Shown: in pieces, positions 7,317 to 15,515 of the stretch
Layout of the letters: the number at the start of each line of letters is the position of its first letter
How positions within the stretch are numbered: position 1 is the stretch's first letter
NCBI RefSeq assembly: GCF_044628455.1
Contig: NZ_JBIYZW010000002.1
Location: 744,001-808,000, forward strand
Source of the DNA: Solirubrum sp044628455
GTDB lineage: Bacteria > Bacteroidota > Bacteroidia > Cytophagales > Hymenobacteraceae
Direction of reading: 5' to 3'
DNA: 64,000 nt
Program-made: the position numbers and the translations under genes
Notes under the pieces: generated by a model
Database searches by the model: none
What the model saw: only the letters and a program-made list of their open reading frames with translations
Told to the model about the DNA's origin: nothing

Positions 7317-8042
7317 ATGCCGCCAGTACACCTGTTCTCCACTTCCCGCACGGCGCGCTACATGCTGCTGGGCGAGCCCGGCCCCGCTATTCAAACCGTG
7401 TGGTTTTGCCTGCACGATGCCGACCAGTCGGTAGAAGACCTGGCGGAGCAGCTGCGGGCGCTGGAAGCTCCCGACCGCCTGCTGGTGCTGCCCGAAGCCC
7501 TGTCGCGCTATGCCCTGGCGCCCACCAGTCCGCCCCAGCTGGCCCGGCCCGCCGCGGCCTGGCTGGTGCCCGGCTCGGGCGACCTGCTGCCCGACCTGCT
7601 TGACCTGACCGCCTACCTCGACGAGCTGGCGGCTAGCGTGCTAAGCCAGTGTCCGCCCCAGGTACCCGTTACGGTGCTGGGCTGCGGGCAGGGCGCGGCG
7701 GCGGCCTGCCGCTGGCTGGCGGGCAACCGCACCGAGTACCAGCGCCTGGTACTCTACGCCGCCGTTTTTCCGCCCGACTTCGACCGCCGCGCCACGTTTG
7801 TGGGGCTGCCCGAGCGGCCCGTAACAGTGGTGGCTACCACGGTGGACACGCTGACCCCGGAAGCTTCGGGTCAGGGGCTAGTGCAGGATCTGCTCGACGT
7901 AGGGCTGACGGCTACCCTGCGGCACGTAACGCCGGGCGCTGTTACACTCGCGGCGCTGGGGCCCATGGAAGTACCCGCGGGAGCCGCTGAATCAACCGCT
8001 GCTTCCGGTGCCAGCCCGGTCAGGCCGGAGCACCGGCCATAA
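7317..8042 (+). CDS. Alpha/beta-hydrolase-fold protein lacking catalytic residues
   Basis: 241 residues. The architecture follows the phospholipase/carboxylesterase-like alpha/beta hydrolases: YLDELAASVLSQCPPQVPVTVLGCGQGAAAACRWL should be the nucleophile elbow and RLVLYAAVFPPDF the next strand. In active relatives the elbow reads GFSQG. Here residues 122-126 are GCGQG, so the serine position (124) is glycine. The oxyanion-region HGYGQ-type motif is replaced by LHDADQ (32-37), and the usual GGHEI near the C-terminus by LGPMEVP. The protein is therefore probably not a hydrolase, and a binding or structural role is an inference. The frame is intact and codon use is normal. Confidence 0.75.
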   Translation: MPPVHLFSTSRTARYMLLGEPGPAIQTVWFCLHDADQSVEDLAEQLRALEAPDRLLVLPEALSRYALAPTSPPQLARPAAAWLVPGSGDLLPDLLDLTAYLDELAASVLSQCPPQVPVTVLGCGQGAAAACRWLAGNRTEYQRLVLYAAVFPPDFDRRATFVGLPERPVTVVATTVDTLTPEASGQGLVQDLLDVGLTATLRHVTPGAVTLAALGPMEVPAGAAESTAASGASPVRPEHRP

Positions 8043-8047
8043 ACCAA

Positions 8048-8077
8048 GCGGCCCGGCTTCAACCGAAGCCGGGCCGC
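8048..8077. terminator. Bidirectional terminator hairpin
   Basis: Perfect 13-bp arms (GCGGCCCGGCTTC / GAAGCCGGGCCGC) around the 4-base loop AACC lie between two convergent genes, six bases after the stop of the upstream one. There is no long T-run, so termination efficiency is uncertain. Confidence 0.7.
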
Positions 8078-8093
8078 TGGAATCAGGGCTGAG

Positions 8094-8735
8094 TTAAGAG
8101 GTTACGCGCCCGCGCCGGGAAGTGGCTTCGTCGGACAGCCCGTCGCCGTAGGAGGCAAAGCCGGCCTCGGCTGCGGAACCGGCATTGGCCGACGAGCTGG
8201 CGTTGGCTTGTGGGGACGAGCCCTGCGCTACGCGAACCTCCGTGGCCTGCTCGCCCATGCGCTCCGAAAGCTGGCCGCCGTTGCCCCCGCGGTTGCCGCG
8301 TACCTGAATCTGGTGGCGCATGGTTTTCTGCTCGTCCTTAGGCACAGTCACGTGCAGCACGCCATCCTCAAACGAAGCTTCGATGCCCTGGGCGTTAGCT
8401 ACGTCGGGCAGCTGGAAGCTGCGCTGGAACGAGCCGTATTGGCTTTCCAGCACGTGGTAACGCCGGTCGTTGCGTTCCTGCTCCAGCCGCCGCTCGCCGG
8501 AAATGGTCAGCCGGCCCTGATGAAACTCCACTTTAATGTCTTCCCGCTTCAGGCCCGGCAGCGCCGCTTCAATCTCGTAGCTGCGCTCGGTTTCGTAGGC
8601 ATCTACCTGCGGCGAAAAGGCACTCACGCGGCCCCGCTGCGCCAACGAGTCGTTGAAGAAGCGGTCCAGCATGGCCGAGAAGCTTTGCGGAAGTGAGTCG
8701 CCGAACGAATCGGCGGCATACCGTTGAATCGCCAT
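8094..8735 (-). CDS. Hsp20/alpha-crystallin family small heat-shock protein
   Basis: 213 residues from the ATG at 8735; an upstream in-frame ATG at 8852 would add 39 residues unlike any Hsp20 N-terminus. The alpha-crystallin domain (about 45-135) has the diagnostic segments ALPGLKREDIKVEFHQGRLTISGERR, YGSFQRSFQLP, and ASFEDGVLHVTVPKDE. The C-terminal 70 residues are Ser/Ala/Gly-rich and longer than usual, with no clear I-x-I motif. The product should hold unfolding cytosolic proteins under stress for DnaK to refold. It lies 1 kb from a second, more divergent Hsp20 gene. Confidence 0.88.
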   Translation of the reverse strand: MAIQRYAADSFGDSLPQSFSAMLDRFFNDSLAQRGRVSAFSPQVDAYETERSYEIEAALPGLKREDIKVEFHQGRLTISGERRLEQERNDRRYHVLESQYGSFQRSFQLPDVANAQGIEASFEDGVLHVTVPKDEQKTMRHQIQVRGNRGGNGGQLSERMGEQATEVRVAQGSSPQANASSSANAGSAAEAGFASYGDGLSDEATSRRGRVTS

Positions 8736-8856
8736 GATCGTTGAGCTTTGAGGTGAGAAAACCGAATCCGCGCTTTTTACTGAGTACGTTATCAGTGGGT
8801 TGCAACTGGCCGGCGGGTTTTGCAGCCGGGGCTGCGGAGCTGCCGAACGCAATAAG

Positions 8857-9225
8857 TCAGGACTGGGGCGGCAGGGAAAAATGCGGGTTCTGAATCACGC
8901 CGAGCAGGTTGCCGAATGGGTCGCGCACCGTGCCCAGCAGAATGCCGCCGCCCACCTCACGCACGGCTTCGTGGGCTTCTGCGCCCAGCGCCAGAAGCTG
9001 GTCGTAGGCCGCGGCGGCATCGGGCACGCCCCAGTAAGCTACCGGGCCACCCGGCGCGGCCGCTACTCCGTCGGGGTCGAGCCCCAGCTCGTAGCCACCC
9101 ACGTTGAAGCCCACATAAAATGGCTCGGCGAAGTACGGCTCCTGGCCGAGAACGGCGGCGTACCATTGCTTGGCCTGGTCCAGGTTACTTACCGGATACA
9201 CTACGGTGCGAAGTCCTTGCAGCAT
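8857..9225 (-). CDS. VOC (glyoxalase/bleomycin-resistance) family protein
   Basis: 122 residues from the ATG at 9225, starting with the typical first strand LQGLRTVVYPVSNLDQAKQWYAAVLG. The fold repeats as FYVGFNVGGYELGLDP and VGGGILLGTVRDPFGNLLGVIQNP, the second with the usual DPFGN turn and a terminal N-P. The family binds metals or small molecules and includes lyases, dioxygenases and resistance proteins, so the substrate is not predictable. An upstream in-frame ATG at 9303 would add 26 hydrophobic residues encoded by the AT-rich intergenic region and is unlikely. Confidence 0.8.
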   Translation of the reverse strand: MLQGLRTVVYPVSNLDQAKQWYAAVLGQEPYFAEPFYVGFNVGGYELGLDPDGVAAAPGGPVAYWGVPDAAAAYDQLLALGAEAHEAVREVGGGILLGTVRDPFGNLLGVIQNPHFSLPPQS

Positions 9226-9320
9226 GATTTGAAGGAAAAGGTGGAAGTTTTTTGCTAATATAAATAGTATTATGCTAAAATATTTAATACCTTGAATTCG
9301 CAATGTACCTTCATTCAGCT
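9226..9320. promoter_or_regulatory. AT-rich divergent promoter region
   Basis: The 95 bp between the VOC gene (minus) and the SRPBCC gene (plus) are far more AT-rich than their surroundings (for example TAATATAAATAGTATTATGC). They must contain the promoters of both genes, although no unambiguous TAnnTTTG box can be picked. Confidence 0.45.
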
Positions 9321-9869
9321 ATGAAAACCTTACCCAAAGTTGCTCTTGGCCTGCTTGCAGCGGGAGCCGGACTAAGCTTGATCGGCCTGCTGCTGCCCCG
9401 ACAGGTGCGCGTCGAGCGGACGCTGACCATGCAGGCGCCGCCCGCCGCCGTTTTCAACCAGATTAACACCCTGCGCAATTGGGAGGCCTGGTCGCCCTGG
9501 CACAAGATCGACCCCCAAATGCAGCTGAGCTATGCCGGTCCGGCCGCGGGCCCGGGAGCCAGTTACTCCTGGCTTAGCAACCACCGCCAGGTTGGCAACG
9601 GCACGCTGCGCATCGTGCGGGCCCAGCCTCAGCAGCGCATCGACACCGAAATGAACTTCGACGGCAGCGGGCTGGGCTACGCGTCGTACCTGCTGGAACC
9701 CACGGCGCAGGGCACCAAAGTTACCTGGAGCATGGAAAGCGACATGGGCTTCAACCCGGTGGGCCGCTATTTCGGGTTGTTCATGGACGAAATGGTGGGC
9801 CAGGACTTCGAGCGAGGCCTGCAAAACCTGCGGCGGGTGGTGGAAACCCGCCCAACGGCGGGGCGCTAA
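9321..9869 (+). CDS. SRPBCC (START/polyketide-cyclase-like) family protein
   Basis: 182 residues. A single N-terminal hydrophobic helix (about 5-27, VALGLLAAGAGLSLIGLLL) probably anchors the protein in the inner membrane. The SRPBCC domain follows: VERTLTMQAPPAAVFNQINTLRNWEAWSPWHKID is the typical helix-grip start, and LEPTAQGTKVTWSMESDM a later strand. These proteins bind hydrophobic ligands in a deep pocket, and the ligand is unknown. An ATG six codons upstream (9303) is also possible. Confidence 0.8.
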   Translation: MKTLPKVALGLLAAGAGLSLIGLLLPRQVRVERTLTMQAPPAAVFNQINTLRNWEAWSPWHKIDPQMQLSYAGPAAGPGASYSWLSNHRQVGNGTLRIVRAQPQQRIDTEMNFDGSGLGYASYLLEPTAQGTKVTWSMESDMGFNPVGRYFGLFMDEMVGQDFERGLQNLRRVVETRPTAGR

Positions 9870-9876
9870 TCAGCTA

Positions 9877-9884
9877 TACATTTG
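9877..9884 (+). promoter_or_regulatory. Bacteroidota -7 promoter box TACATTTG
   Basis: TACATTTG fits TAnnTTTG and lies 52 bp upstream of the MFS transporter start and eight bases after the preceding stop codon. It suggests the transporter has its own promoter. Confidence 0.5.
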
Positions 9885-9936
9885 GGGCTTAGCGCCGCTG
9901 CCCGCACCTTTTTCTGTTTCCTTTTCCCTCAACGCT

Positions 9937-11199
9937 ATGGCCGATAAACGCACGGCTGCCCTGGGCTTCATTTTTGTCACCGTCCTGATCGACGCCATCG
10001 GCTTCGGAATCATCATTCCCGTGCTGCCCAGCCTGATCCGGCACCTGGTAAACGGCACGCTCAGCGACGCTTCGCGCTACGGCGGCTGGCTGCTGTTTGC
10101 CTTTGCCATTATGCAGTTCGTGTTTTCGCCGGTGCTGGGCAACCTCAGCGACAAATACGGGCGGCGGCCGGTGCTGCTATTTTCCCTGCTGGGCTTCGGG
10201 CTCGACTACCTGTTTCTGGCTTTCGCCCCTACCATCGGCTGGCTGTTTGTGGGGCGGCTTATTGCCGGCATCACCGGGGCCAGCATGACCACCGCCGCGG
10301 CTTACATTGCCGACATCAGCGCGCCGGAAGAGCGGGCGAAGAACTTCGGGCTGCTGGGCGCGGCCTTTGGCCTGGGCTTTATGCTGGGGCCGGCCATCGG
10401 CGGCGAGCTGGTCCACTTTGGGCCCAAAGCACCGTTTCTGGCCGCGGCCGCTCTCACGTTCGTTAACTGGCTCTACGGGCTGCTGGTGTTGCCCGAGTCC
10501 CTGGCCCGCAAAAACCGCCGCCCGTTTGAGTGGAAGCGGGCCAACCCCGTGGGCTCGTTGCGGCAGTTGGGGCGCTACCCCGTGATAATGGGGCTGGTAG
10601 GGGCGCTGCTGTGCATTTATGTGGGCGCGCACGCCACCCAAAGTACCTGGTCGTACTACACCATGGAGAAATTTGGCTGGAACGAGCAATGGGTGGGCCG
10701 TTCGCTCTTCGCTATCGGCTTGCTGGTGTTCATCGTACAGGGTGGCCTGATTCGCTACATCAACCCGCGCCTGGGCAACGAGCGGTCGGTGTACTGGGGT
10801 ATTGGGCTGTACGGGCTGGGTATGCTGCTGTTTGGCCTGGCTACCCAGGGCTGGATGATGTTCGTGTTTCTGGTGCCCTACTGCCTGGGCGGCATTGCCG
10901 GCCCAGCCCTCCAAGGGCTGATTTCGGCGCAGGTACCGGCTTCCGAGCAGGGCGAGCTGCAGGGGGGCCTCACCAGCTTGGTTAGCGTCACGTCCATTGT
11001 GGGGCCGCCGCTGATGACCAACCTGTTTTCGTACTTCACGGGTCTGCAGGCGCCGGTGTACCTGCCAGGGGCCCCGTTTTACATGGGGGCCCTGCTGCTG
11101 GCCGTGAGCGTAGGGCTGGCGTACCGCTCGCTCACCCGGCTGGCGCCCGCCGCTCAGCCCGCCCCCGAGCCGGTAGCCGAGGCCGTAGCCGTGGAGTAA
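9937..11199 (+). CDS. MFS transporter, TCR/Tet-type drug:H+ antiporter
   Basis: 420 residues with twelve predicted transmembrane helices. The loop after TM2 carries the MFS motif A of drug antiporters, GNLSDKYGRRPVLLFSL. TM1 has the family pattern FIFVTVLIDAIGFGIIIPVLP, and TM5 contains a motif C-like segment FGLGFMLGPAIGG. This combination is typical of the Tet/TCR exporters widespread in Bacteroidota, which pump small hydrophobic compounds out of the cytoplasm; most are not tetracycline-resistance genes. The C-terminus is Ala/Pro/Glu-rich. The GNAT gene follows 35 bp downstream on the same strand. Confidence 0.88.
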   Translation: MADKRTAALGFIFVTVLIDAIGFGIIIPVLPSLIRHLVNGTLSDASRYGGWLLFAFAIMQFVFSPVLGNLSDKYGRRPVLLFSLLGFGLDYLFLAFAPTIGWLFVGRLIAGITGASMTTAAAYIADISAPEERAKNFGLLGAAFGLGFMLGPAIGGELVHFGPKAPFLAAAALTFVNWLYGLLVLPESLARKNRRPFEWKRANPVGSLRQLGRYPVIMGLVGALLCIYVGAHATQSTWSYYTMEKFGWNEQWVGRSLFAIGLLVFIVQGGLIRYINPRLGNERSVYWGIGLYGLGMLLFGLATQGWMMFVFLVPYCLGGIAGPALQGLISAQVPASEQGELQGGLTSLVSVTSIVGPPLMTNLFSYFTGLQAPVYLPGAPFYMGALLLAVSVGLAYRSLTRLAPAAQPAPEPVAEAVAVE

Positions 11200-11234
11200 C
11201 TTGCCTCGTGTCTTCCGCCTTTGTTGTTGTGACT

Positions 11235-11756
11235 ATGTTACTCATTCGCCGCGCCACCGCTGCCGATCTGCCCGCCATCATGAACCTGGTGCGCCGGGTG
11301 GTGCCGCTGATGCATGCGGCGAGCAATTTTCAGTGGGAGGCCAGCTACCCCAATGCCGCGGTGTTTGGGCAGGACCTGGCGCGGGAGCAGCTGTGGGTGG
11401 CCGAGCTCGACGGTCGGCTGGCCGGCGTGGCCGCCCTCACCACCGACCAGGACCCCGAGTACACGCTGGCCGACTGGGACCCGGCGGCCCCGGCGGTGGT
11501 TACCCACCGGCTGGCCGTCGACCCCGATTTTCAGGGGCGCGGCGTGGCGGCAGCCCTGCTGGCCCAGGCCGAGGTGCTGGCGCGTGAGTGGGGCCTGAAC
11601 CGGCTGCGGGTGGATACCAACTCCGAGAACCAGGCTACCCGGCGGCTCTTCCCCAAGCTGGGCTACCGGTTCGCGGGCGAAATCGGTCTGGCATTCCGGC
11701 CGGGGCTGCGCTTTTTCTGCTACGAAAAGATTCTGCCGGCTGGCAAAGCTGATTAA
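11235..11756 (+). CDS. GNAT family N-acetyltransferase
   Basis: 173 residues from the ATG at 11235, starting LLIRRATAADLPAIMNLVRR as usual for the first strand and helix. The acetyl-CoA motif A is VDPDFQGRGVAAALLAQAE (Q/R-x-x-G-x-A), followed by LRVDTNSENQATRRLFPKLGYRFAGE, where the N..A...F..LGF pattern closes the domain. The acceptor substrate is unknown. A GTG at 11208 would add nine residues. It probably shares a transcript with the MFS transporter. Confidence 0.85.
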   Translation: MLLIRRATAADLPAIMNLVRRVVPLMHAASNFQWEASYPNAAVFGQDLAREQLWVAELDGRLAGVAALTTDQDPEYTLADWDPAAPAVVTHRLAVDPDFQGRGVAAALLAQAEVLAREWGLNRLRVDTNSENQATRRLFPKLGYRFAGEIGLAFRPGLRFFCYEKILPAGKAD

Positions 11757-11861
11757 CTGGCTGGCAATAATCCCGCTCACTGAACCAGAATTGTTGCCAG
11801 CTCTTGACAATAATTTCCGCTCGCAGCCCAGGATCGTTGCCCGCCTTGGCGTCCTGCCGAC

Positions 11862-12719
11862 TCAGTCCTGCCACTGGCCGAACTTGCCGCTTTGGTAGTC
11901 CTGGTAGGCCTGGCGAATTTCCGCCTCGCTGTTCATCACGAAGGGACCGTAGGCCACGATGGGCTCCTGGAAGGGCCGCGCGTGGCCCAGCAGCAGCACG
12001 CTGTCTTCCAGCGTCTCGAGGTGCAACTCGTCGCCCTCGTTGCTGAACTCAACCAAGCGGCGCGCCTCGGTTTCCTGGCCGTTGACGCGCAGCCGACCGC
12101 GCACGGTGTAGCAGAAGATGGTGCGCTCGGCGGGAATGGTGAGTTGGAGCTGACCGCCGGCCTGCACGTGCGCGGTGGCCAGCTGCACGTCGGCCAGGGG
12201 CTGCACGGCGCCGGCGGTGCCCAGCCACTGGCCCGAAATGACCTGCAGGCGCACCCGGCCCTCGTCGGCAGTGGCGGTCGGAATATCGGCCTGCTGCAGG
12301 CCCTGGTACTGCGGGGCCACCATCTTGTGGCGGGCGGGCAAATTCACCCACAGCTGCAGGATTTCCAGCGGGCCGCCGGTTTGCTTGAACTCGTCGGACG
12401 ACACCTCGGAGTGAATCAGCCCGCTGCCGGCCGTCATCCACTGAATGCCGCCCGGCCCGATAACGCTGCGGTGGCCGCCGCTGTCCTGGTGCATGATGTC
12501 GCCCTCCAGGATGAAGGTTACCGTCTCGAAGCCGCGGTGGGGGTGGGGGCCGAAGGGCAGGCCGCGGTTGTGGGGCCGGTACACCTGCGGGCCGTGGTGG
12601 TTCAGAAACAGAAACGGGTCGAGGTGCTCGAGCGCCTGCGTGGGCAGGGCCCGGTAGGTAACCAGGTCGGCAATGGGGGCACTGACGGCGCGGTGCTGGC
12701 GGAGAATGGTGCGGAGCAT
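11862..12719 (-). CDS. Pirin family protein
   Basis: 285 residues, the normal length. It is a double cupin with the metal-binding pirin signature in the N-terminal half: FLFLNHHGPQVY, then PFGPHPHRGFETVTFILEGDIMHQDS, with GPGGIQWMTAGSGLIHSE supplying the remaining ligands (His and Glu). The C-terminal cupin is closed by FVMNSEAEIRQAYQDYQSGKFG, characteristic of pirins. Members bind Fe(II) and some have quercetin dioxygenase activity. The reading frame continues far upstream without a stop, but the conserved start is the ATG at 12719. Confidence 0.93.
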   Translation of the reverse strand: MLRTILRQHRAVSAPIADLVTYRALPTQALEHLDPFLFLNHHGPQVYRPHNRGLPFGPHPHRGFETVTFILEGDIMHQDSGGHRSVIGPGGIQWMTAGSGLIHSEVSSDEFKQTGGPLEILQLWVNLPARHKMVAPQYQGLQQADIPTATADEGRVRLQVISGQWLGTAGAVQPLADVQLATAHVQAGGQLQLTIPAERTIFCYTVRGRLRVNGQETEARRLVEFSNEGDELHLETLEDSVLLLGHARPFQEPIVAYGPFVMNSEAEIRQAYQDYQSGKFGQWQD

Positions 12720-12860
12720 GGTAGAAGGCGGGTATAGGACTGCATACCCGGCGGTGACTAATATGTTTTGCCGGCGGGTCATTTCCGGATTGGGCCAGCG
12801 CGCAGTCGGCGGTGAGTTTCTATCTTGAGGCCCAACTATTCGCTTCCAAACCGCCGCCTT

Positions 12861-13823
12861 ATGCGCCCCACCGTTTCCTTTGCCCGCCGTCTGGGCTTGT
12901 TCTGTTTGCTCGGCGCCCTGAGCGCGGCCCCGGCCGCCGCCCAGCAGAAAACCGCCAAACTCGCCAACGGCACGCCCACCGTCACCACCTCCGACGGCGT
13001 GAAGCTTTTTGTGAAAGTGGCCGGGCAGGGCCGCCCCTGCGTGTTCGTGCACGGCGGGCCCGGCGCGGGCAGCCACAGCTTCGAGGCCCTGGGGGGCCGC
13101 GCCCTCGAAAACCAGCTGCAGCTGATTTACGTGGATCAGCGCGGCAGCGGCCGCTCGCCCAGCGACCCGCAGAAAAACTACGCCCTGGCCCGCCTGGTGC
13201 AGGACCTGGAAGACACCCGTCAGCAGCTGGGCCTGGAGAAGTGGACGGTGATGGCGCACTCCTTCGGCGGCATCATTGCCACCGAGTACGCCCGCCTGCA
13301 CCCCGACCGCGTGGAGGCCCTGATTCTGGTCAACAGCATTCTGAATTTGCCGGCAGCTATGGAGAACATGACCAGCTACGGCTACACCCTGCTGCCCGCC
13401 GAAGGCCGCCCGCCGCTCGATCCGGCCCAGCCACTGCCCCAGCGCTGGGGCATGGTGGTGGGTATGCTCAATCAGAAGAAGCTGATGGACAAGCTGCAGT
13501 ACTCTTCCGACACGGCTGCGGCCCGCGCCAACCAGGTAGTCCGTAGTGTGGCCACCAACCGCGAGCTGTCGAGCCAGGTGTTCCGCTACCCCGACTACGT
13601 GCAGGACCTCACGCCCGCCTCGGCCCAGCTGACCATGCCGGTGCTGGTGGTGGCCGGCCGCGAAGACCAGACCACCGGCCCCGAACATTACAAGTCGTTC
13701 CGCTTCCCCAAACAGCAGGTGGCCTTGCTGCCCGGGCGCCACAACCCCTACCAGGAAAACCCCAAGGAGTTTCAGCAGGCCGTAACGGCTTTCGTGGGCA
13801 AGCTGCCCAAGGCGAAGAAGTAG
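12861..13823 (+). CDS. Secreted alpha/beta hydrolase (proline iminopeptidase-like)
   Basis: 320 residues. Residues 1-28 form a signal peptide (LGLFCLLGALSAAPAAAQQ). The hydrolase core shows the oxyanion motif VFVHGGPGAGSHSF, the DQRGSGRS loop and the nucleophile elbow MAHSFGGIIA (Ser). An aspartate region VVAGREDQTT and a histidine in LLPGRHNPYQENP complete the triad. HGGPG plus DQRGSGRS is characteristic of S33 proline iminopeptidases and related esterases. It is probably periplasmic. An ATG 12 codons upstream (12825) is less likely because it would precede the signal sequence. The tandem array B begins 86 bp downstream. Confidence 0.85.
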   Translation: MRPTVSFARRLGLFCLLGALSAAPAAAQQKTAKLANGTPTVTTSDGVKLFVKVAGQGRPCVFVHGGPGAGSHSFEALGGRALENQLQLIYVDQRGSGRSPSDPQKNYALARLVQDLEDTRQQLGLEKWTVMAHSFGGIIATEYARLHPDRVEALILVNSILNLPAAMENMTSYGYTLLPAEGRPPLDPAQPLPQRWGMVVGMLNQKKLMDKLQYSSDTAAARANQVVRSVATNRELSSQVFRYPDYVQDLTPASAQLTMPVLVVAGREDQTTGPEHYKSFRFPKQQVALLPGRHNPYQENPKEFQQAVTAFVGKLPKAKK

Positions 13824-13908
13824 GTCGGAACCTCACTCCGGCCCCTATCCAAAAGAGAGGGGTGCCAGGCGACGTGGGAGTGAGGCTTCGGGCACTGCAC
13901 TCCGCTCA

Positions 13909-14097
13909 GCAGGACGGGCTGTAAGCAGGTGCTGACACACTGTAAATGCTTGCTGACGTGCTGTAAGTGTGTGCTGACAGGTATGTAAGTGTCAGCTGAT
14001 GTGCTGTAAATGCCTCCTGACATAGTGTAAGTGCGTGCTGACGTGCTGTAAATGCGTGCTGACGGGGTGAAAATGACTGCTGACGGGTAGATTCTGT
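13909..14097. repeat. 21-bp tandem array (array B) in a 548-bp intergenic region
   Basis: Eight degenerate units carry the marker TGCTGAC or close variants at 13930, 13951, 13972, 13994 (AGCTGAT), 14015 (TCCTGAC), 14036, 14057 and 14078. Spacing is 21 bp except for one 22-bp step. Most units continue with GTGCTGTAAATGC or GTGCTGTAAGTGC. A weaker unit precedes them at about 13909. The array lies between the hydrolase stop (13823) and the old yellow enzyme start (14372). The rest of that gap (14098-14371) shows no gene or clear promoter. Reading frames across the array are by-products of the period. Confidence 0.88.
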
Positions 14098-14371
14098 CTG
14101 GCGAAGGGGGAGAGATGCTTCGACTTCGCTCAGCATGACTGTTCGGTTGATTCGGCAAGACGTTTGGTTGGTGCAACCTGACAGCCTTTCGCTCGGCAGA
14201 AGACCTGCTGGGGTAGCAGAGTGGGCGGTTTCAGCCGCCTTCAGAAGCTGCCGTAACCCAGGCGGCCCCGTTGCCACGCGCAGCGGGGCTGCCCTGTTTT
14301 GGGTGCCGCCGAAACCTCGTCCCGGCGTTGGCAGTTTAGCCGCTTTCCCATTCCGAATCTCCTCGCCTGTT

Positions 14372-15454
14372 ATGCCTAGTTCCCTGTTTACCCCGCTTAC
14401 CCTGCGCGGCATCACCCTGAAAAACCGCCTTGTCGTGTCGCCCATGTGCCAGTACAGCAGCGAAGATGGCTTCGCCAACGACTGGCACCTGGTGCATTTG
14501 GGCAGCCGCGCCGTGGGCGGCGCCGGCCTGGTGCTTACCGAAGCCGCCGCCGTGTCGCCCGAGGGCCGCATCACGCCCGACGACCTGGGCATCTGGAAAG
14601 CCGAGCACGTACCGTTTCTGCGGCGCATTACGGCTTTCATCGAGGCGCAGGGCGCGGTGCCCGGCATTCAGCTGGCCCACGCCGGGCGCAAGGCCAGCCA
14701 CGCCAGCCCCTGGAAAGGCGGCGCCGAGGTAGCGGCCGCCGCCGGCGGCTGGCCCACGGTGGCCCCCAGCGCCCGGCCATTCGCGCCCGACGAAACCGCC
14801 CCGCTGGCCCTCGACGAGGCCGGCATCAAGAAAGTAGTGGCTGATTTTCGCGCCGCGGCCGAGCGGGCGTTGGAGGCGGGCTTCAAAGTGGTGGAGCTGC
14901 ACGCGGCCCACGGCTACCTGCTGCACGAGTTTCTGTCGCCGCTCAGCAACCAGCGCACCGACCGCTACGGCGGCTCGTTCGAGAACCGCATTCGGCTGCT
15001 GGTGGAAGTGACGGAGGCTACCCGCGCAGTGTGGCCCGCCGAGCTGCCGCTGCTGGTGCGCATCTCGGCCACCGACTGGACCGAAGGCGGCTGGACCGCC
15101 GACGACTCGGTAGCCTTGGCGGCGGTGCTTAAAACCAAGGGCGTGGACTTGCTGGACTGCTCGACCGGCGGCAACGTGCCCCGTGCCGACATTCCCGTGG
15201 GCCCCAACTACCAGGTGCCGTTTGCCGCCCGCATCCGCCAGGAAACCGGCCTGCCCACCGGCGCCGTGGGCCTGATAACGGAGCCGGAGCAGGCCGCGGC
15301 CATCATCGAAAACGGTGAGGCCGACCTGGTGCTGCTGGCCCGCGAGCTGCTGCGCGACCCGCATTTCCCATTGCGCGCGGCCCACGAGCTGGGCGCCGAC
15401 GTGGCCTGGCCCGACCAGTACGTGCGCGCCAAGCCCCGGCCCGCGGCGAAATAG
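14372..15454 (+). CDS. NADH:flavin oxidoreductase, old yellow enzyme family (YqjM-like)
   Basis: 360 residues. A TIM-barrel ene-reductase with the YqjM-class features: LFTPLTLRGITLKNRLVVSPMCQYSSEDG at the N-terminus (FMN-contacting Cys in PMCQYS), GIQLAHAGRKAS and VVELHAAHGYLLHEFLSPLSNQRTDRYGGS (the substrate-binding HAAHGYL loop and the family signature), then a C-terminal FMN-phosphate segment around GLITEPEQAAAIIENGEADLVLLARELLRDP. It would reduce activated alkenes with NAD(P)H. The ORF runs further upstream but the conserved N-terminus fixes this ATG. Confidence 0.93.
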   Translation: MPSSLFTPLTLRGITLKNRLVVSPMCQYSSEDGFANDWHLVHLGSRAVGGAGLVLTEAAAVSPEGRITPDDLGIWKAEHVPFLRRITAFIEAQGAVPGIQLAHAGRKASHASPWKGGAEVAAAAGGWPTVAPSARPFAPDETAPLALDEAGIKKVVADFRAAAERALEAGFKVVELHAAHGYLLHEFLSPLSNQRTDRYGGSFENRIRLLVEVTEATRAVWPAELPLLVRISATDWTEGGWTADDSVALAAVLKTKGVDLLDCSTGGNVPRADIPVGPNYQVPFAARIRQETGLPTGAVGLITEPEQAAAIIENGEADLVLLARELLRDPHFPLRAAHELGADVAWPDQYVRAKPRPAAK

Positions 15455-15515
15455 CCCAAGCAGCCTAACTTGCCCGGGCGGGTCTTTGGCTTCGTTCCTT
15501 TCCCACCGTTCGCCT

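Noticed and set aside
9937..11199. Tetracycline-resistance determinant on a mobile element
   Set aside because: Only the broad Tet/TCR-type MFS pattern is seen, with no mobile genes or composition shift around it.
12720..13742. N-terminal extension of the pirin gene to 626 codons
   Set aside because: The extension is the complement of a recognisable alpha/beta hydrolase gene, and pirins start at the MLRTILRQ-type sequence found at 12719.
13906..14667. Long minus-strand open frame of about 250 codons over array B
   Set aside because: It is produced by the 21-bp periodicity and by the complement of the old yellow enzyme gene. The amino-acid sequence is repetitive and lacks domain features.
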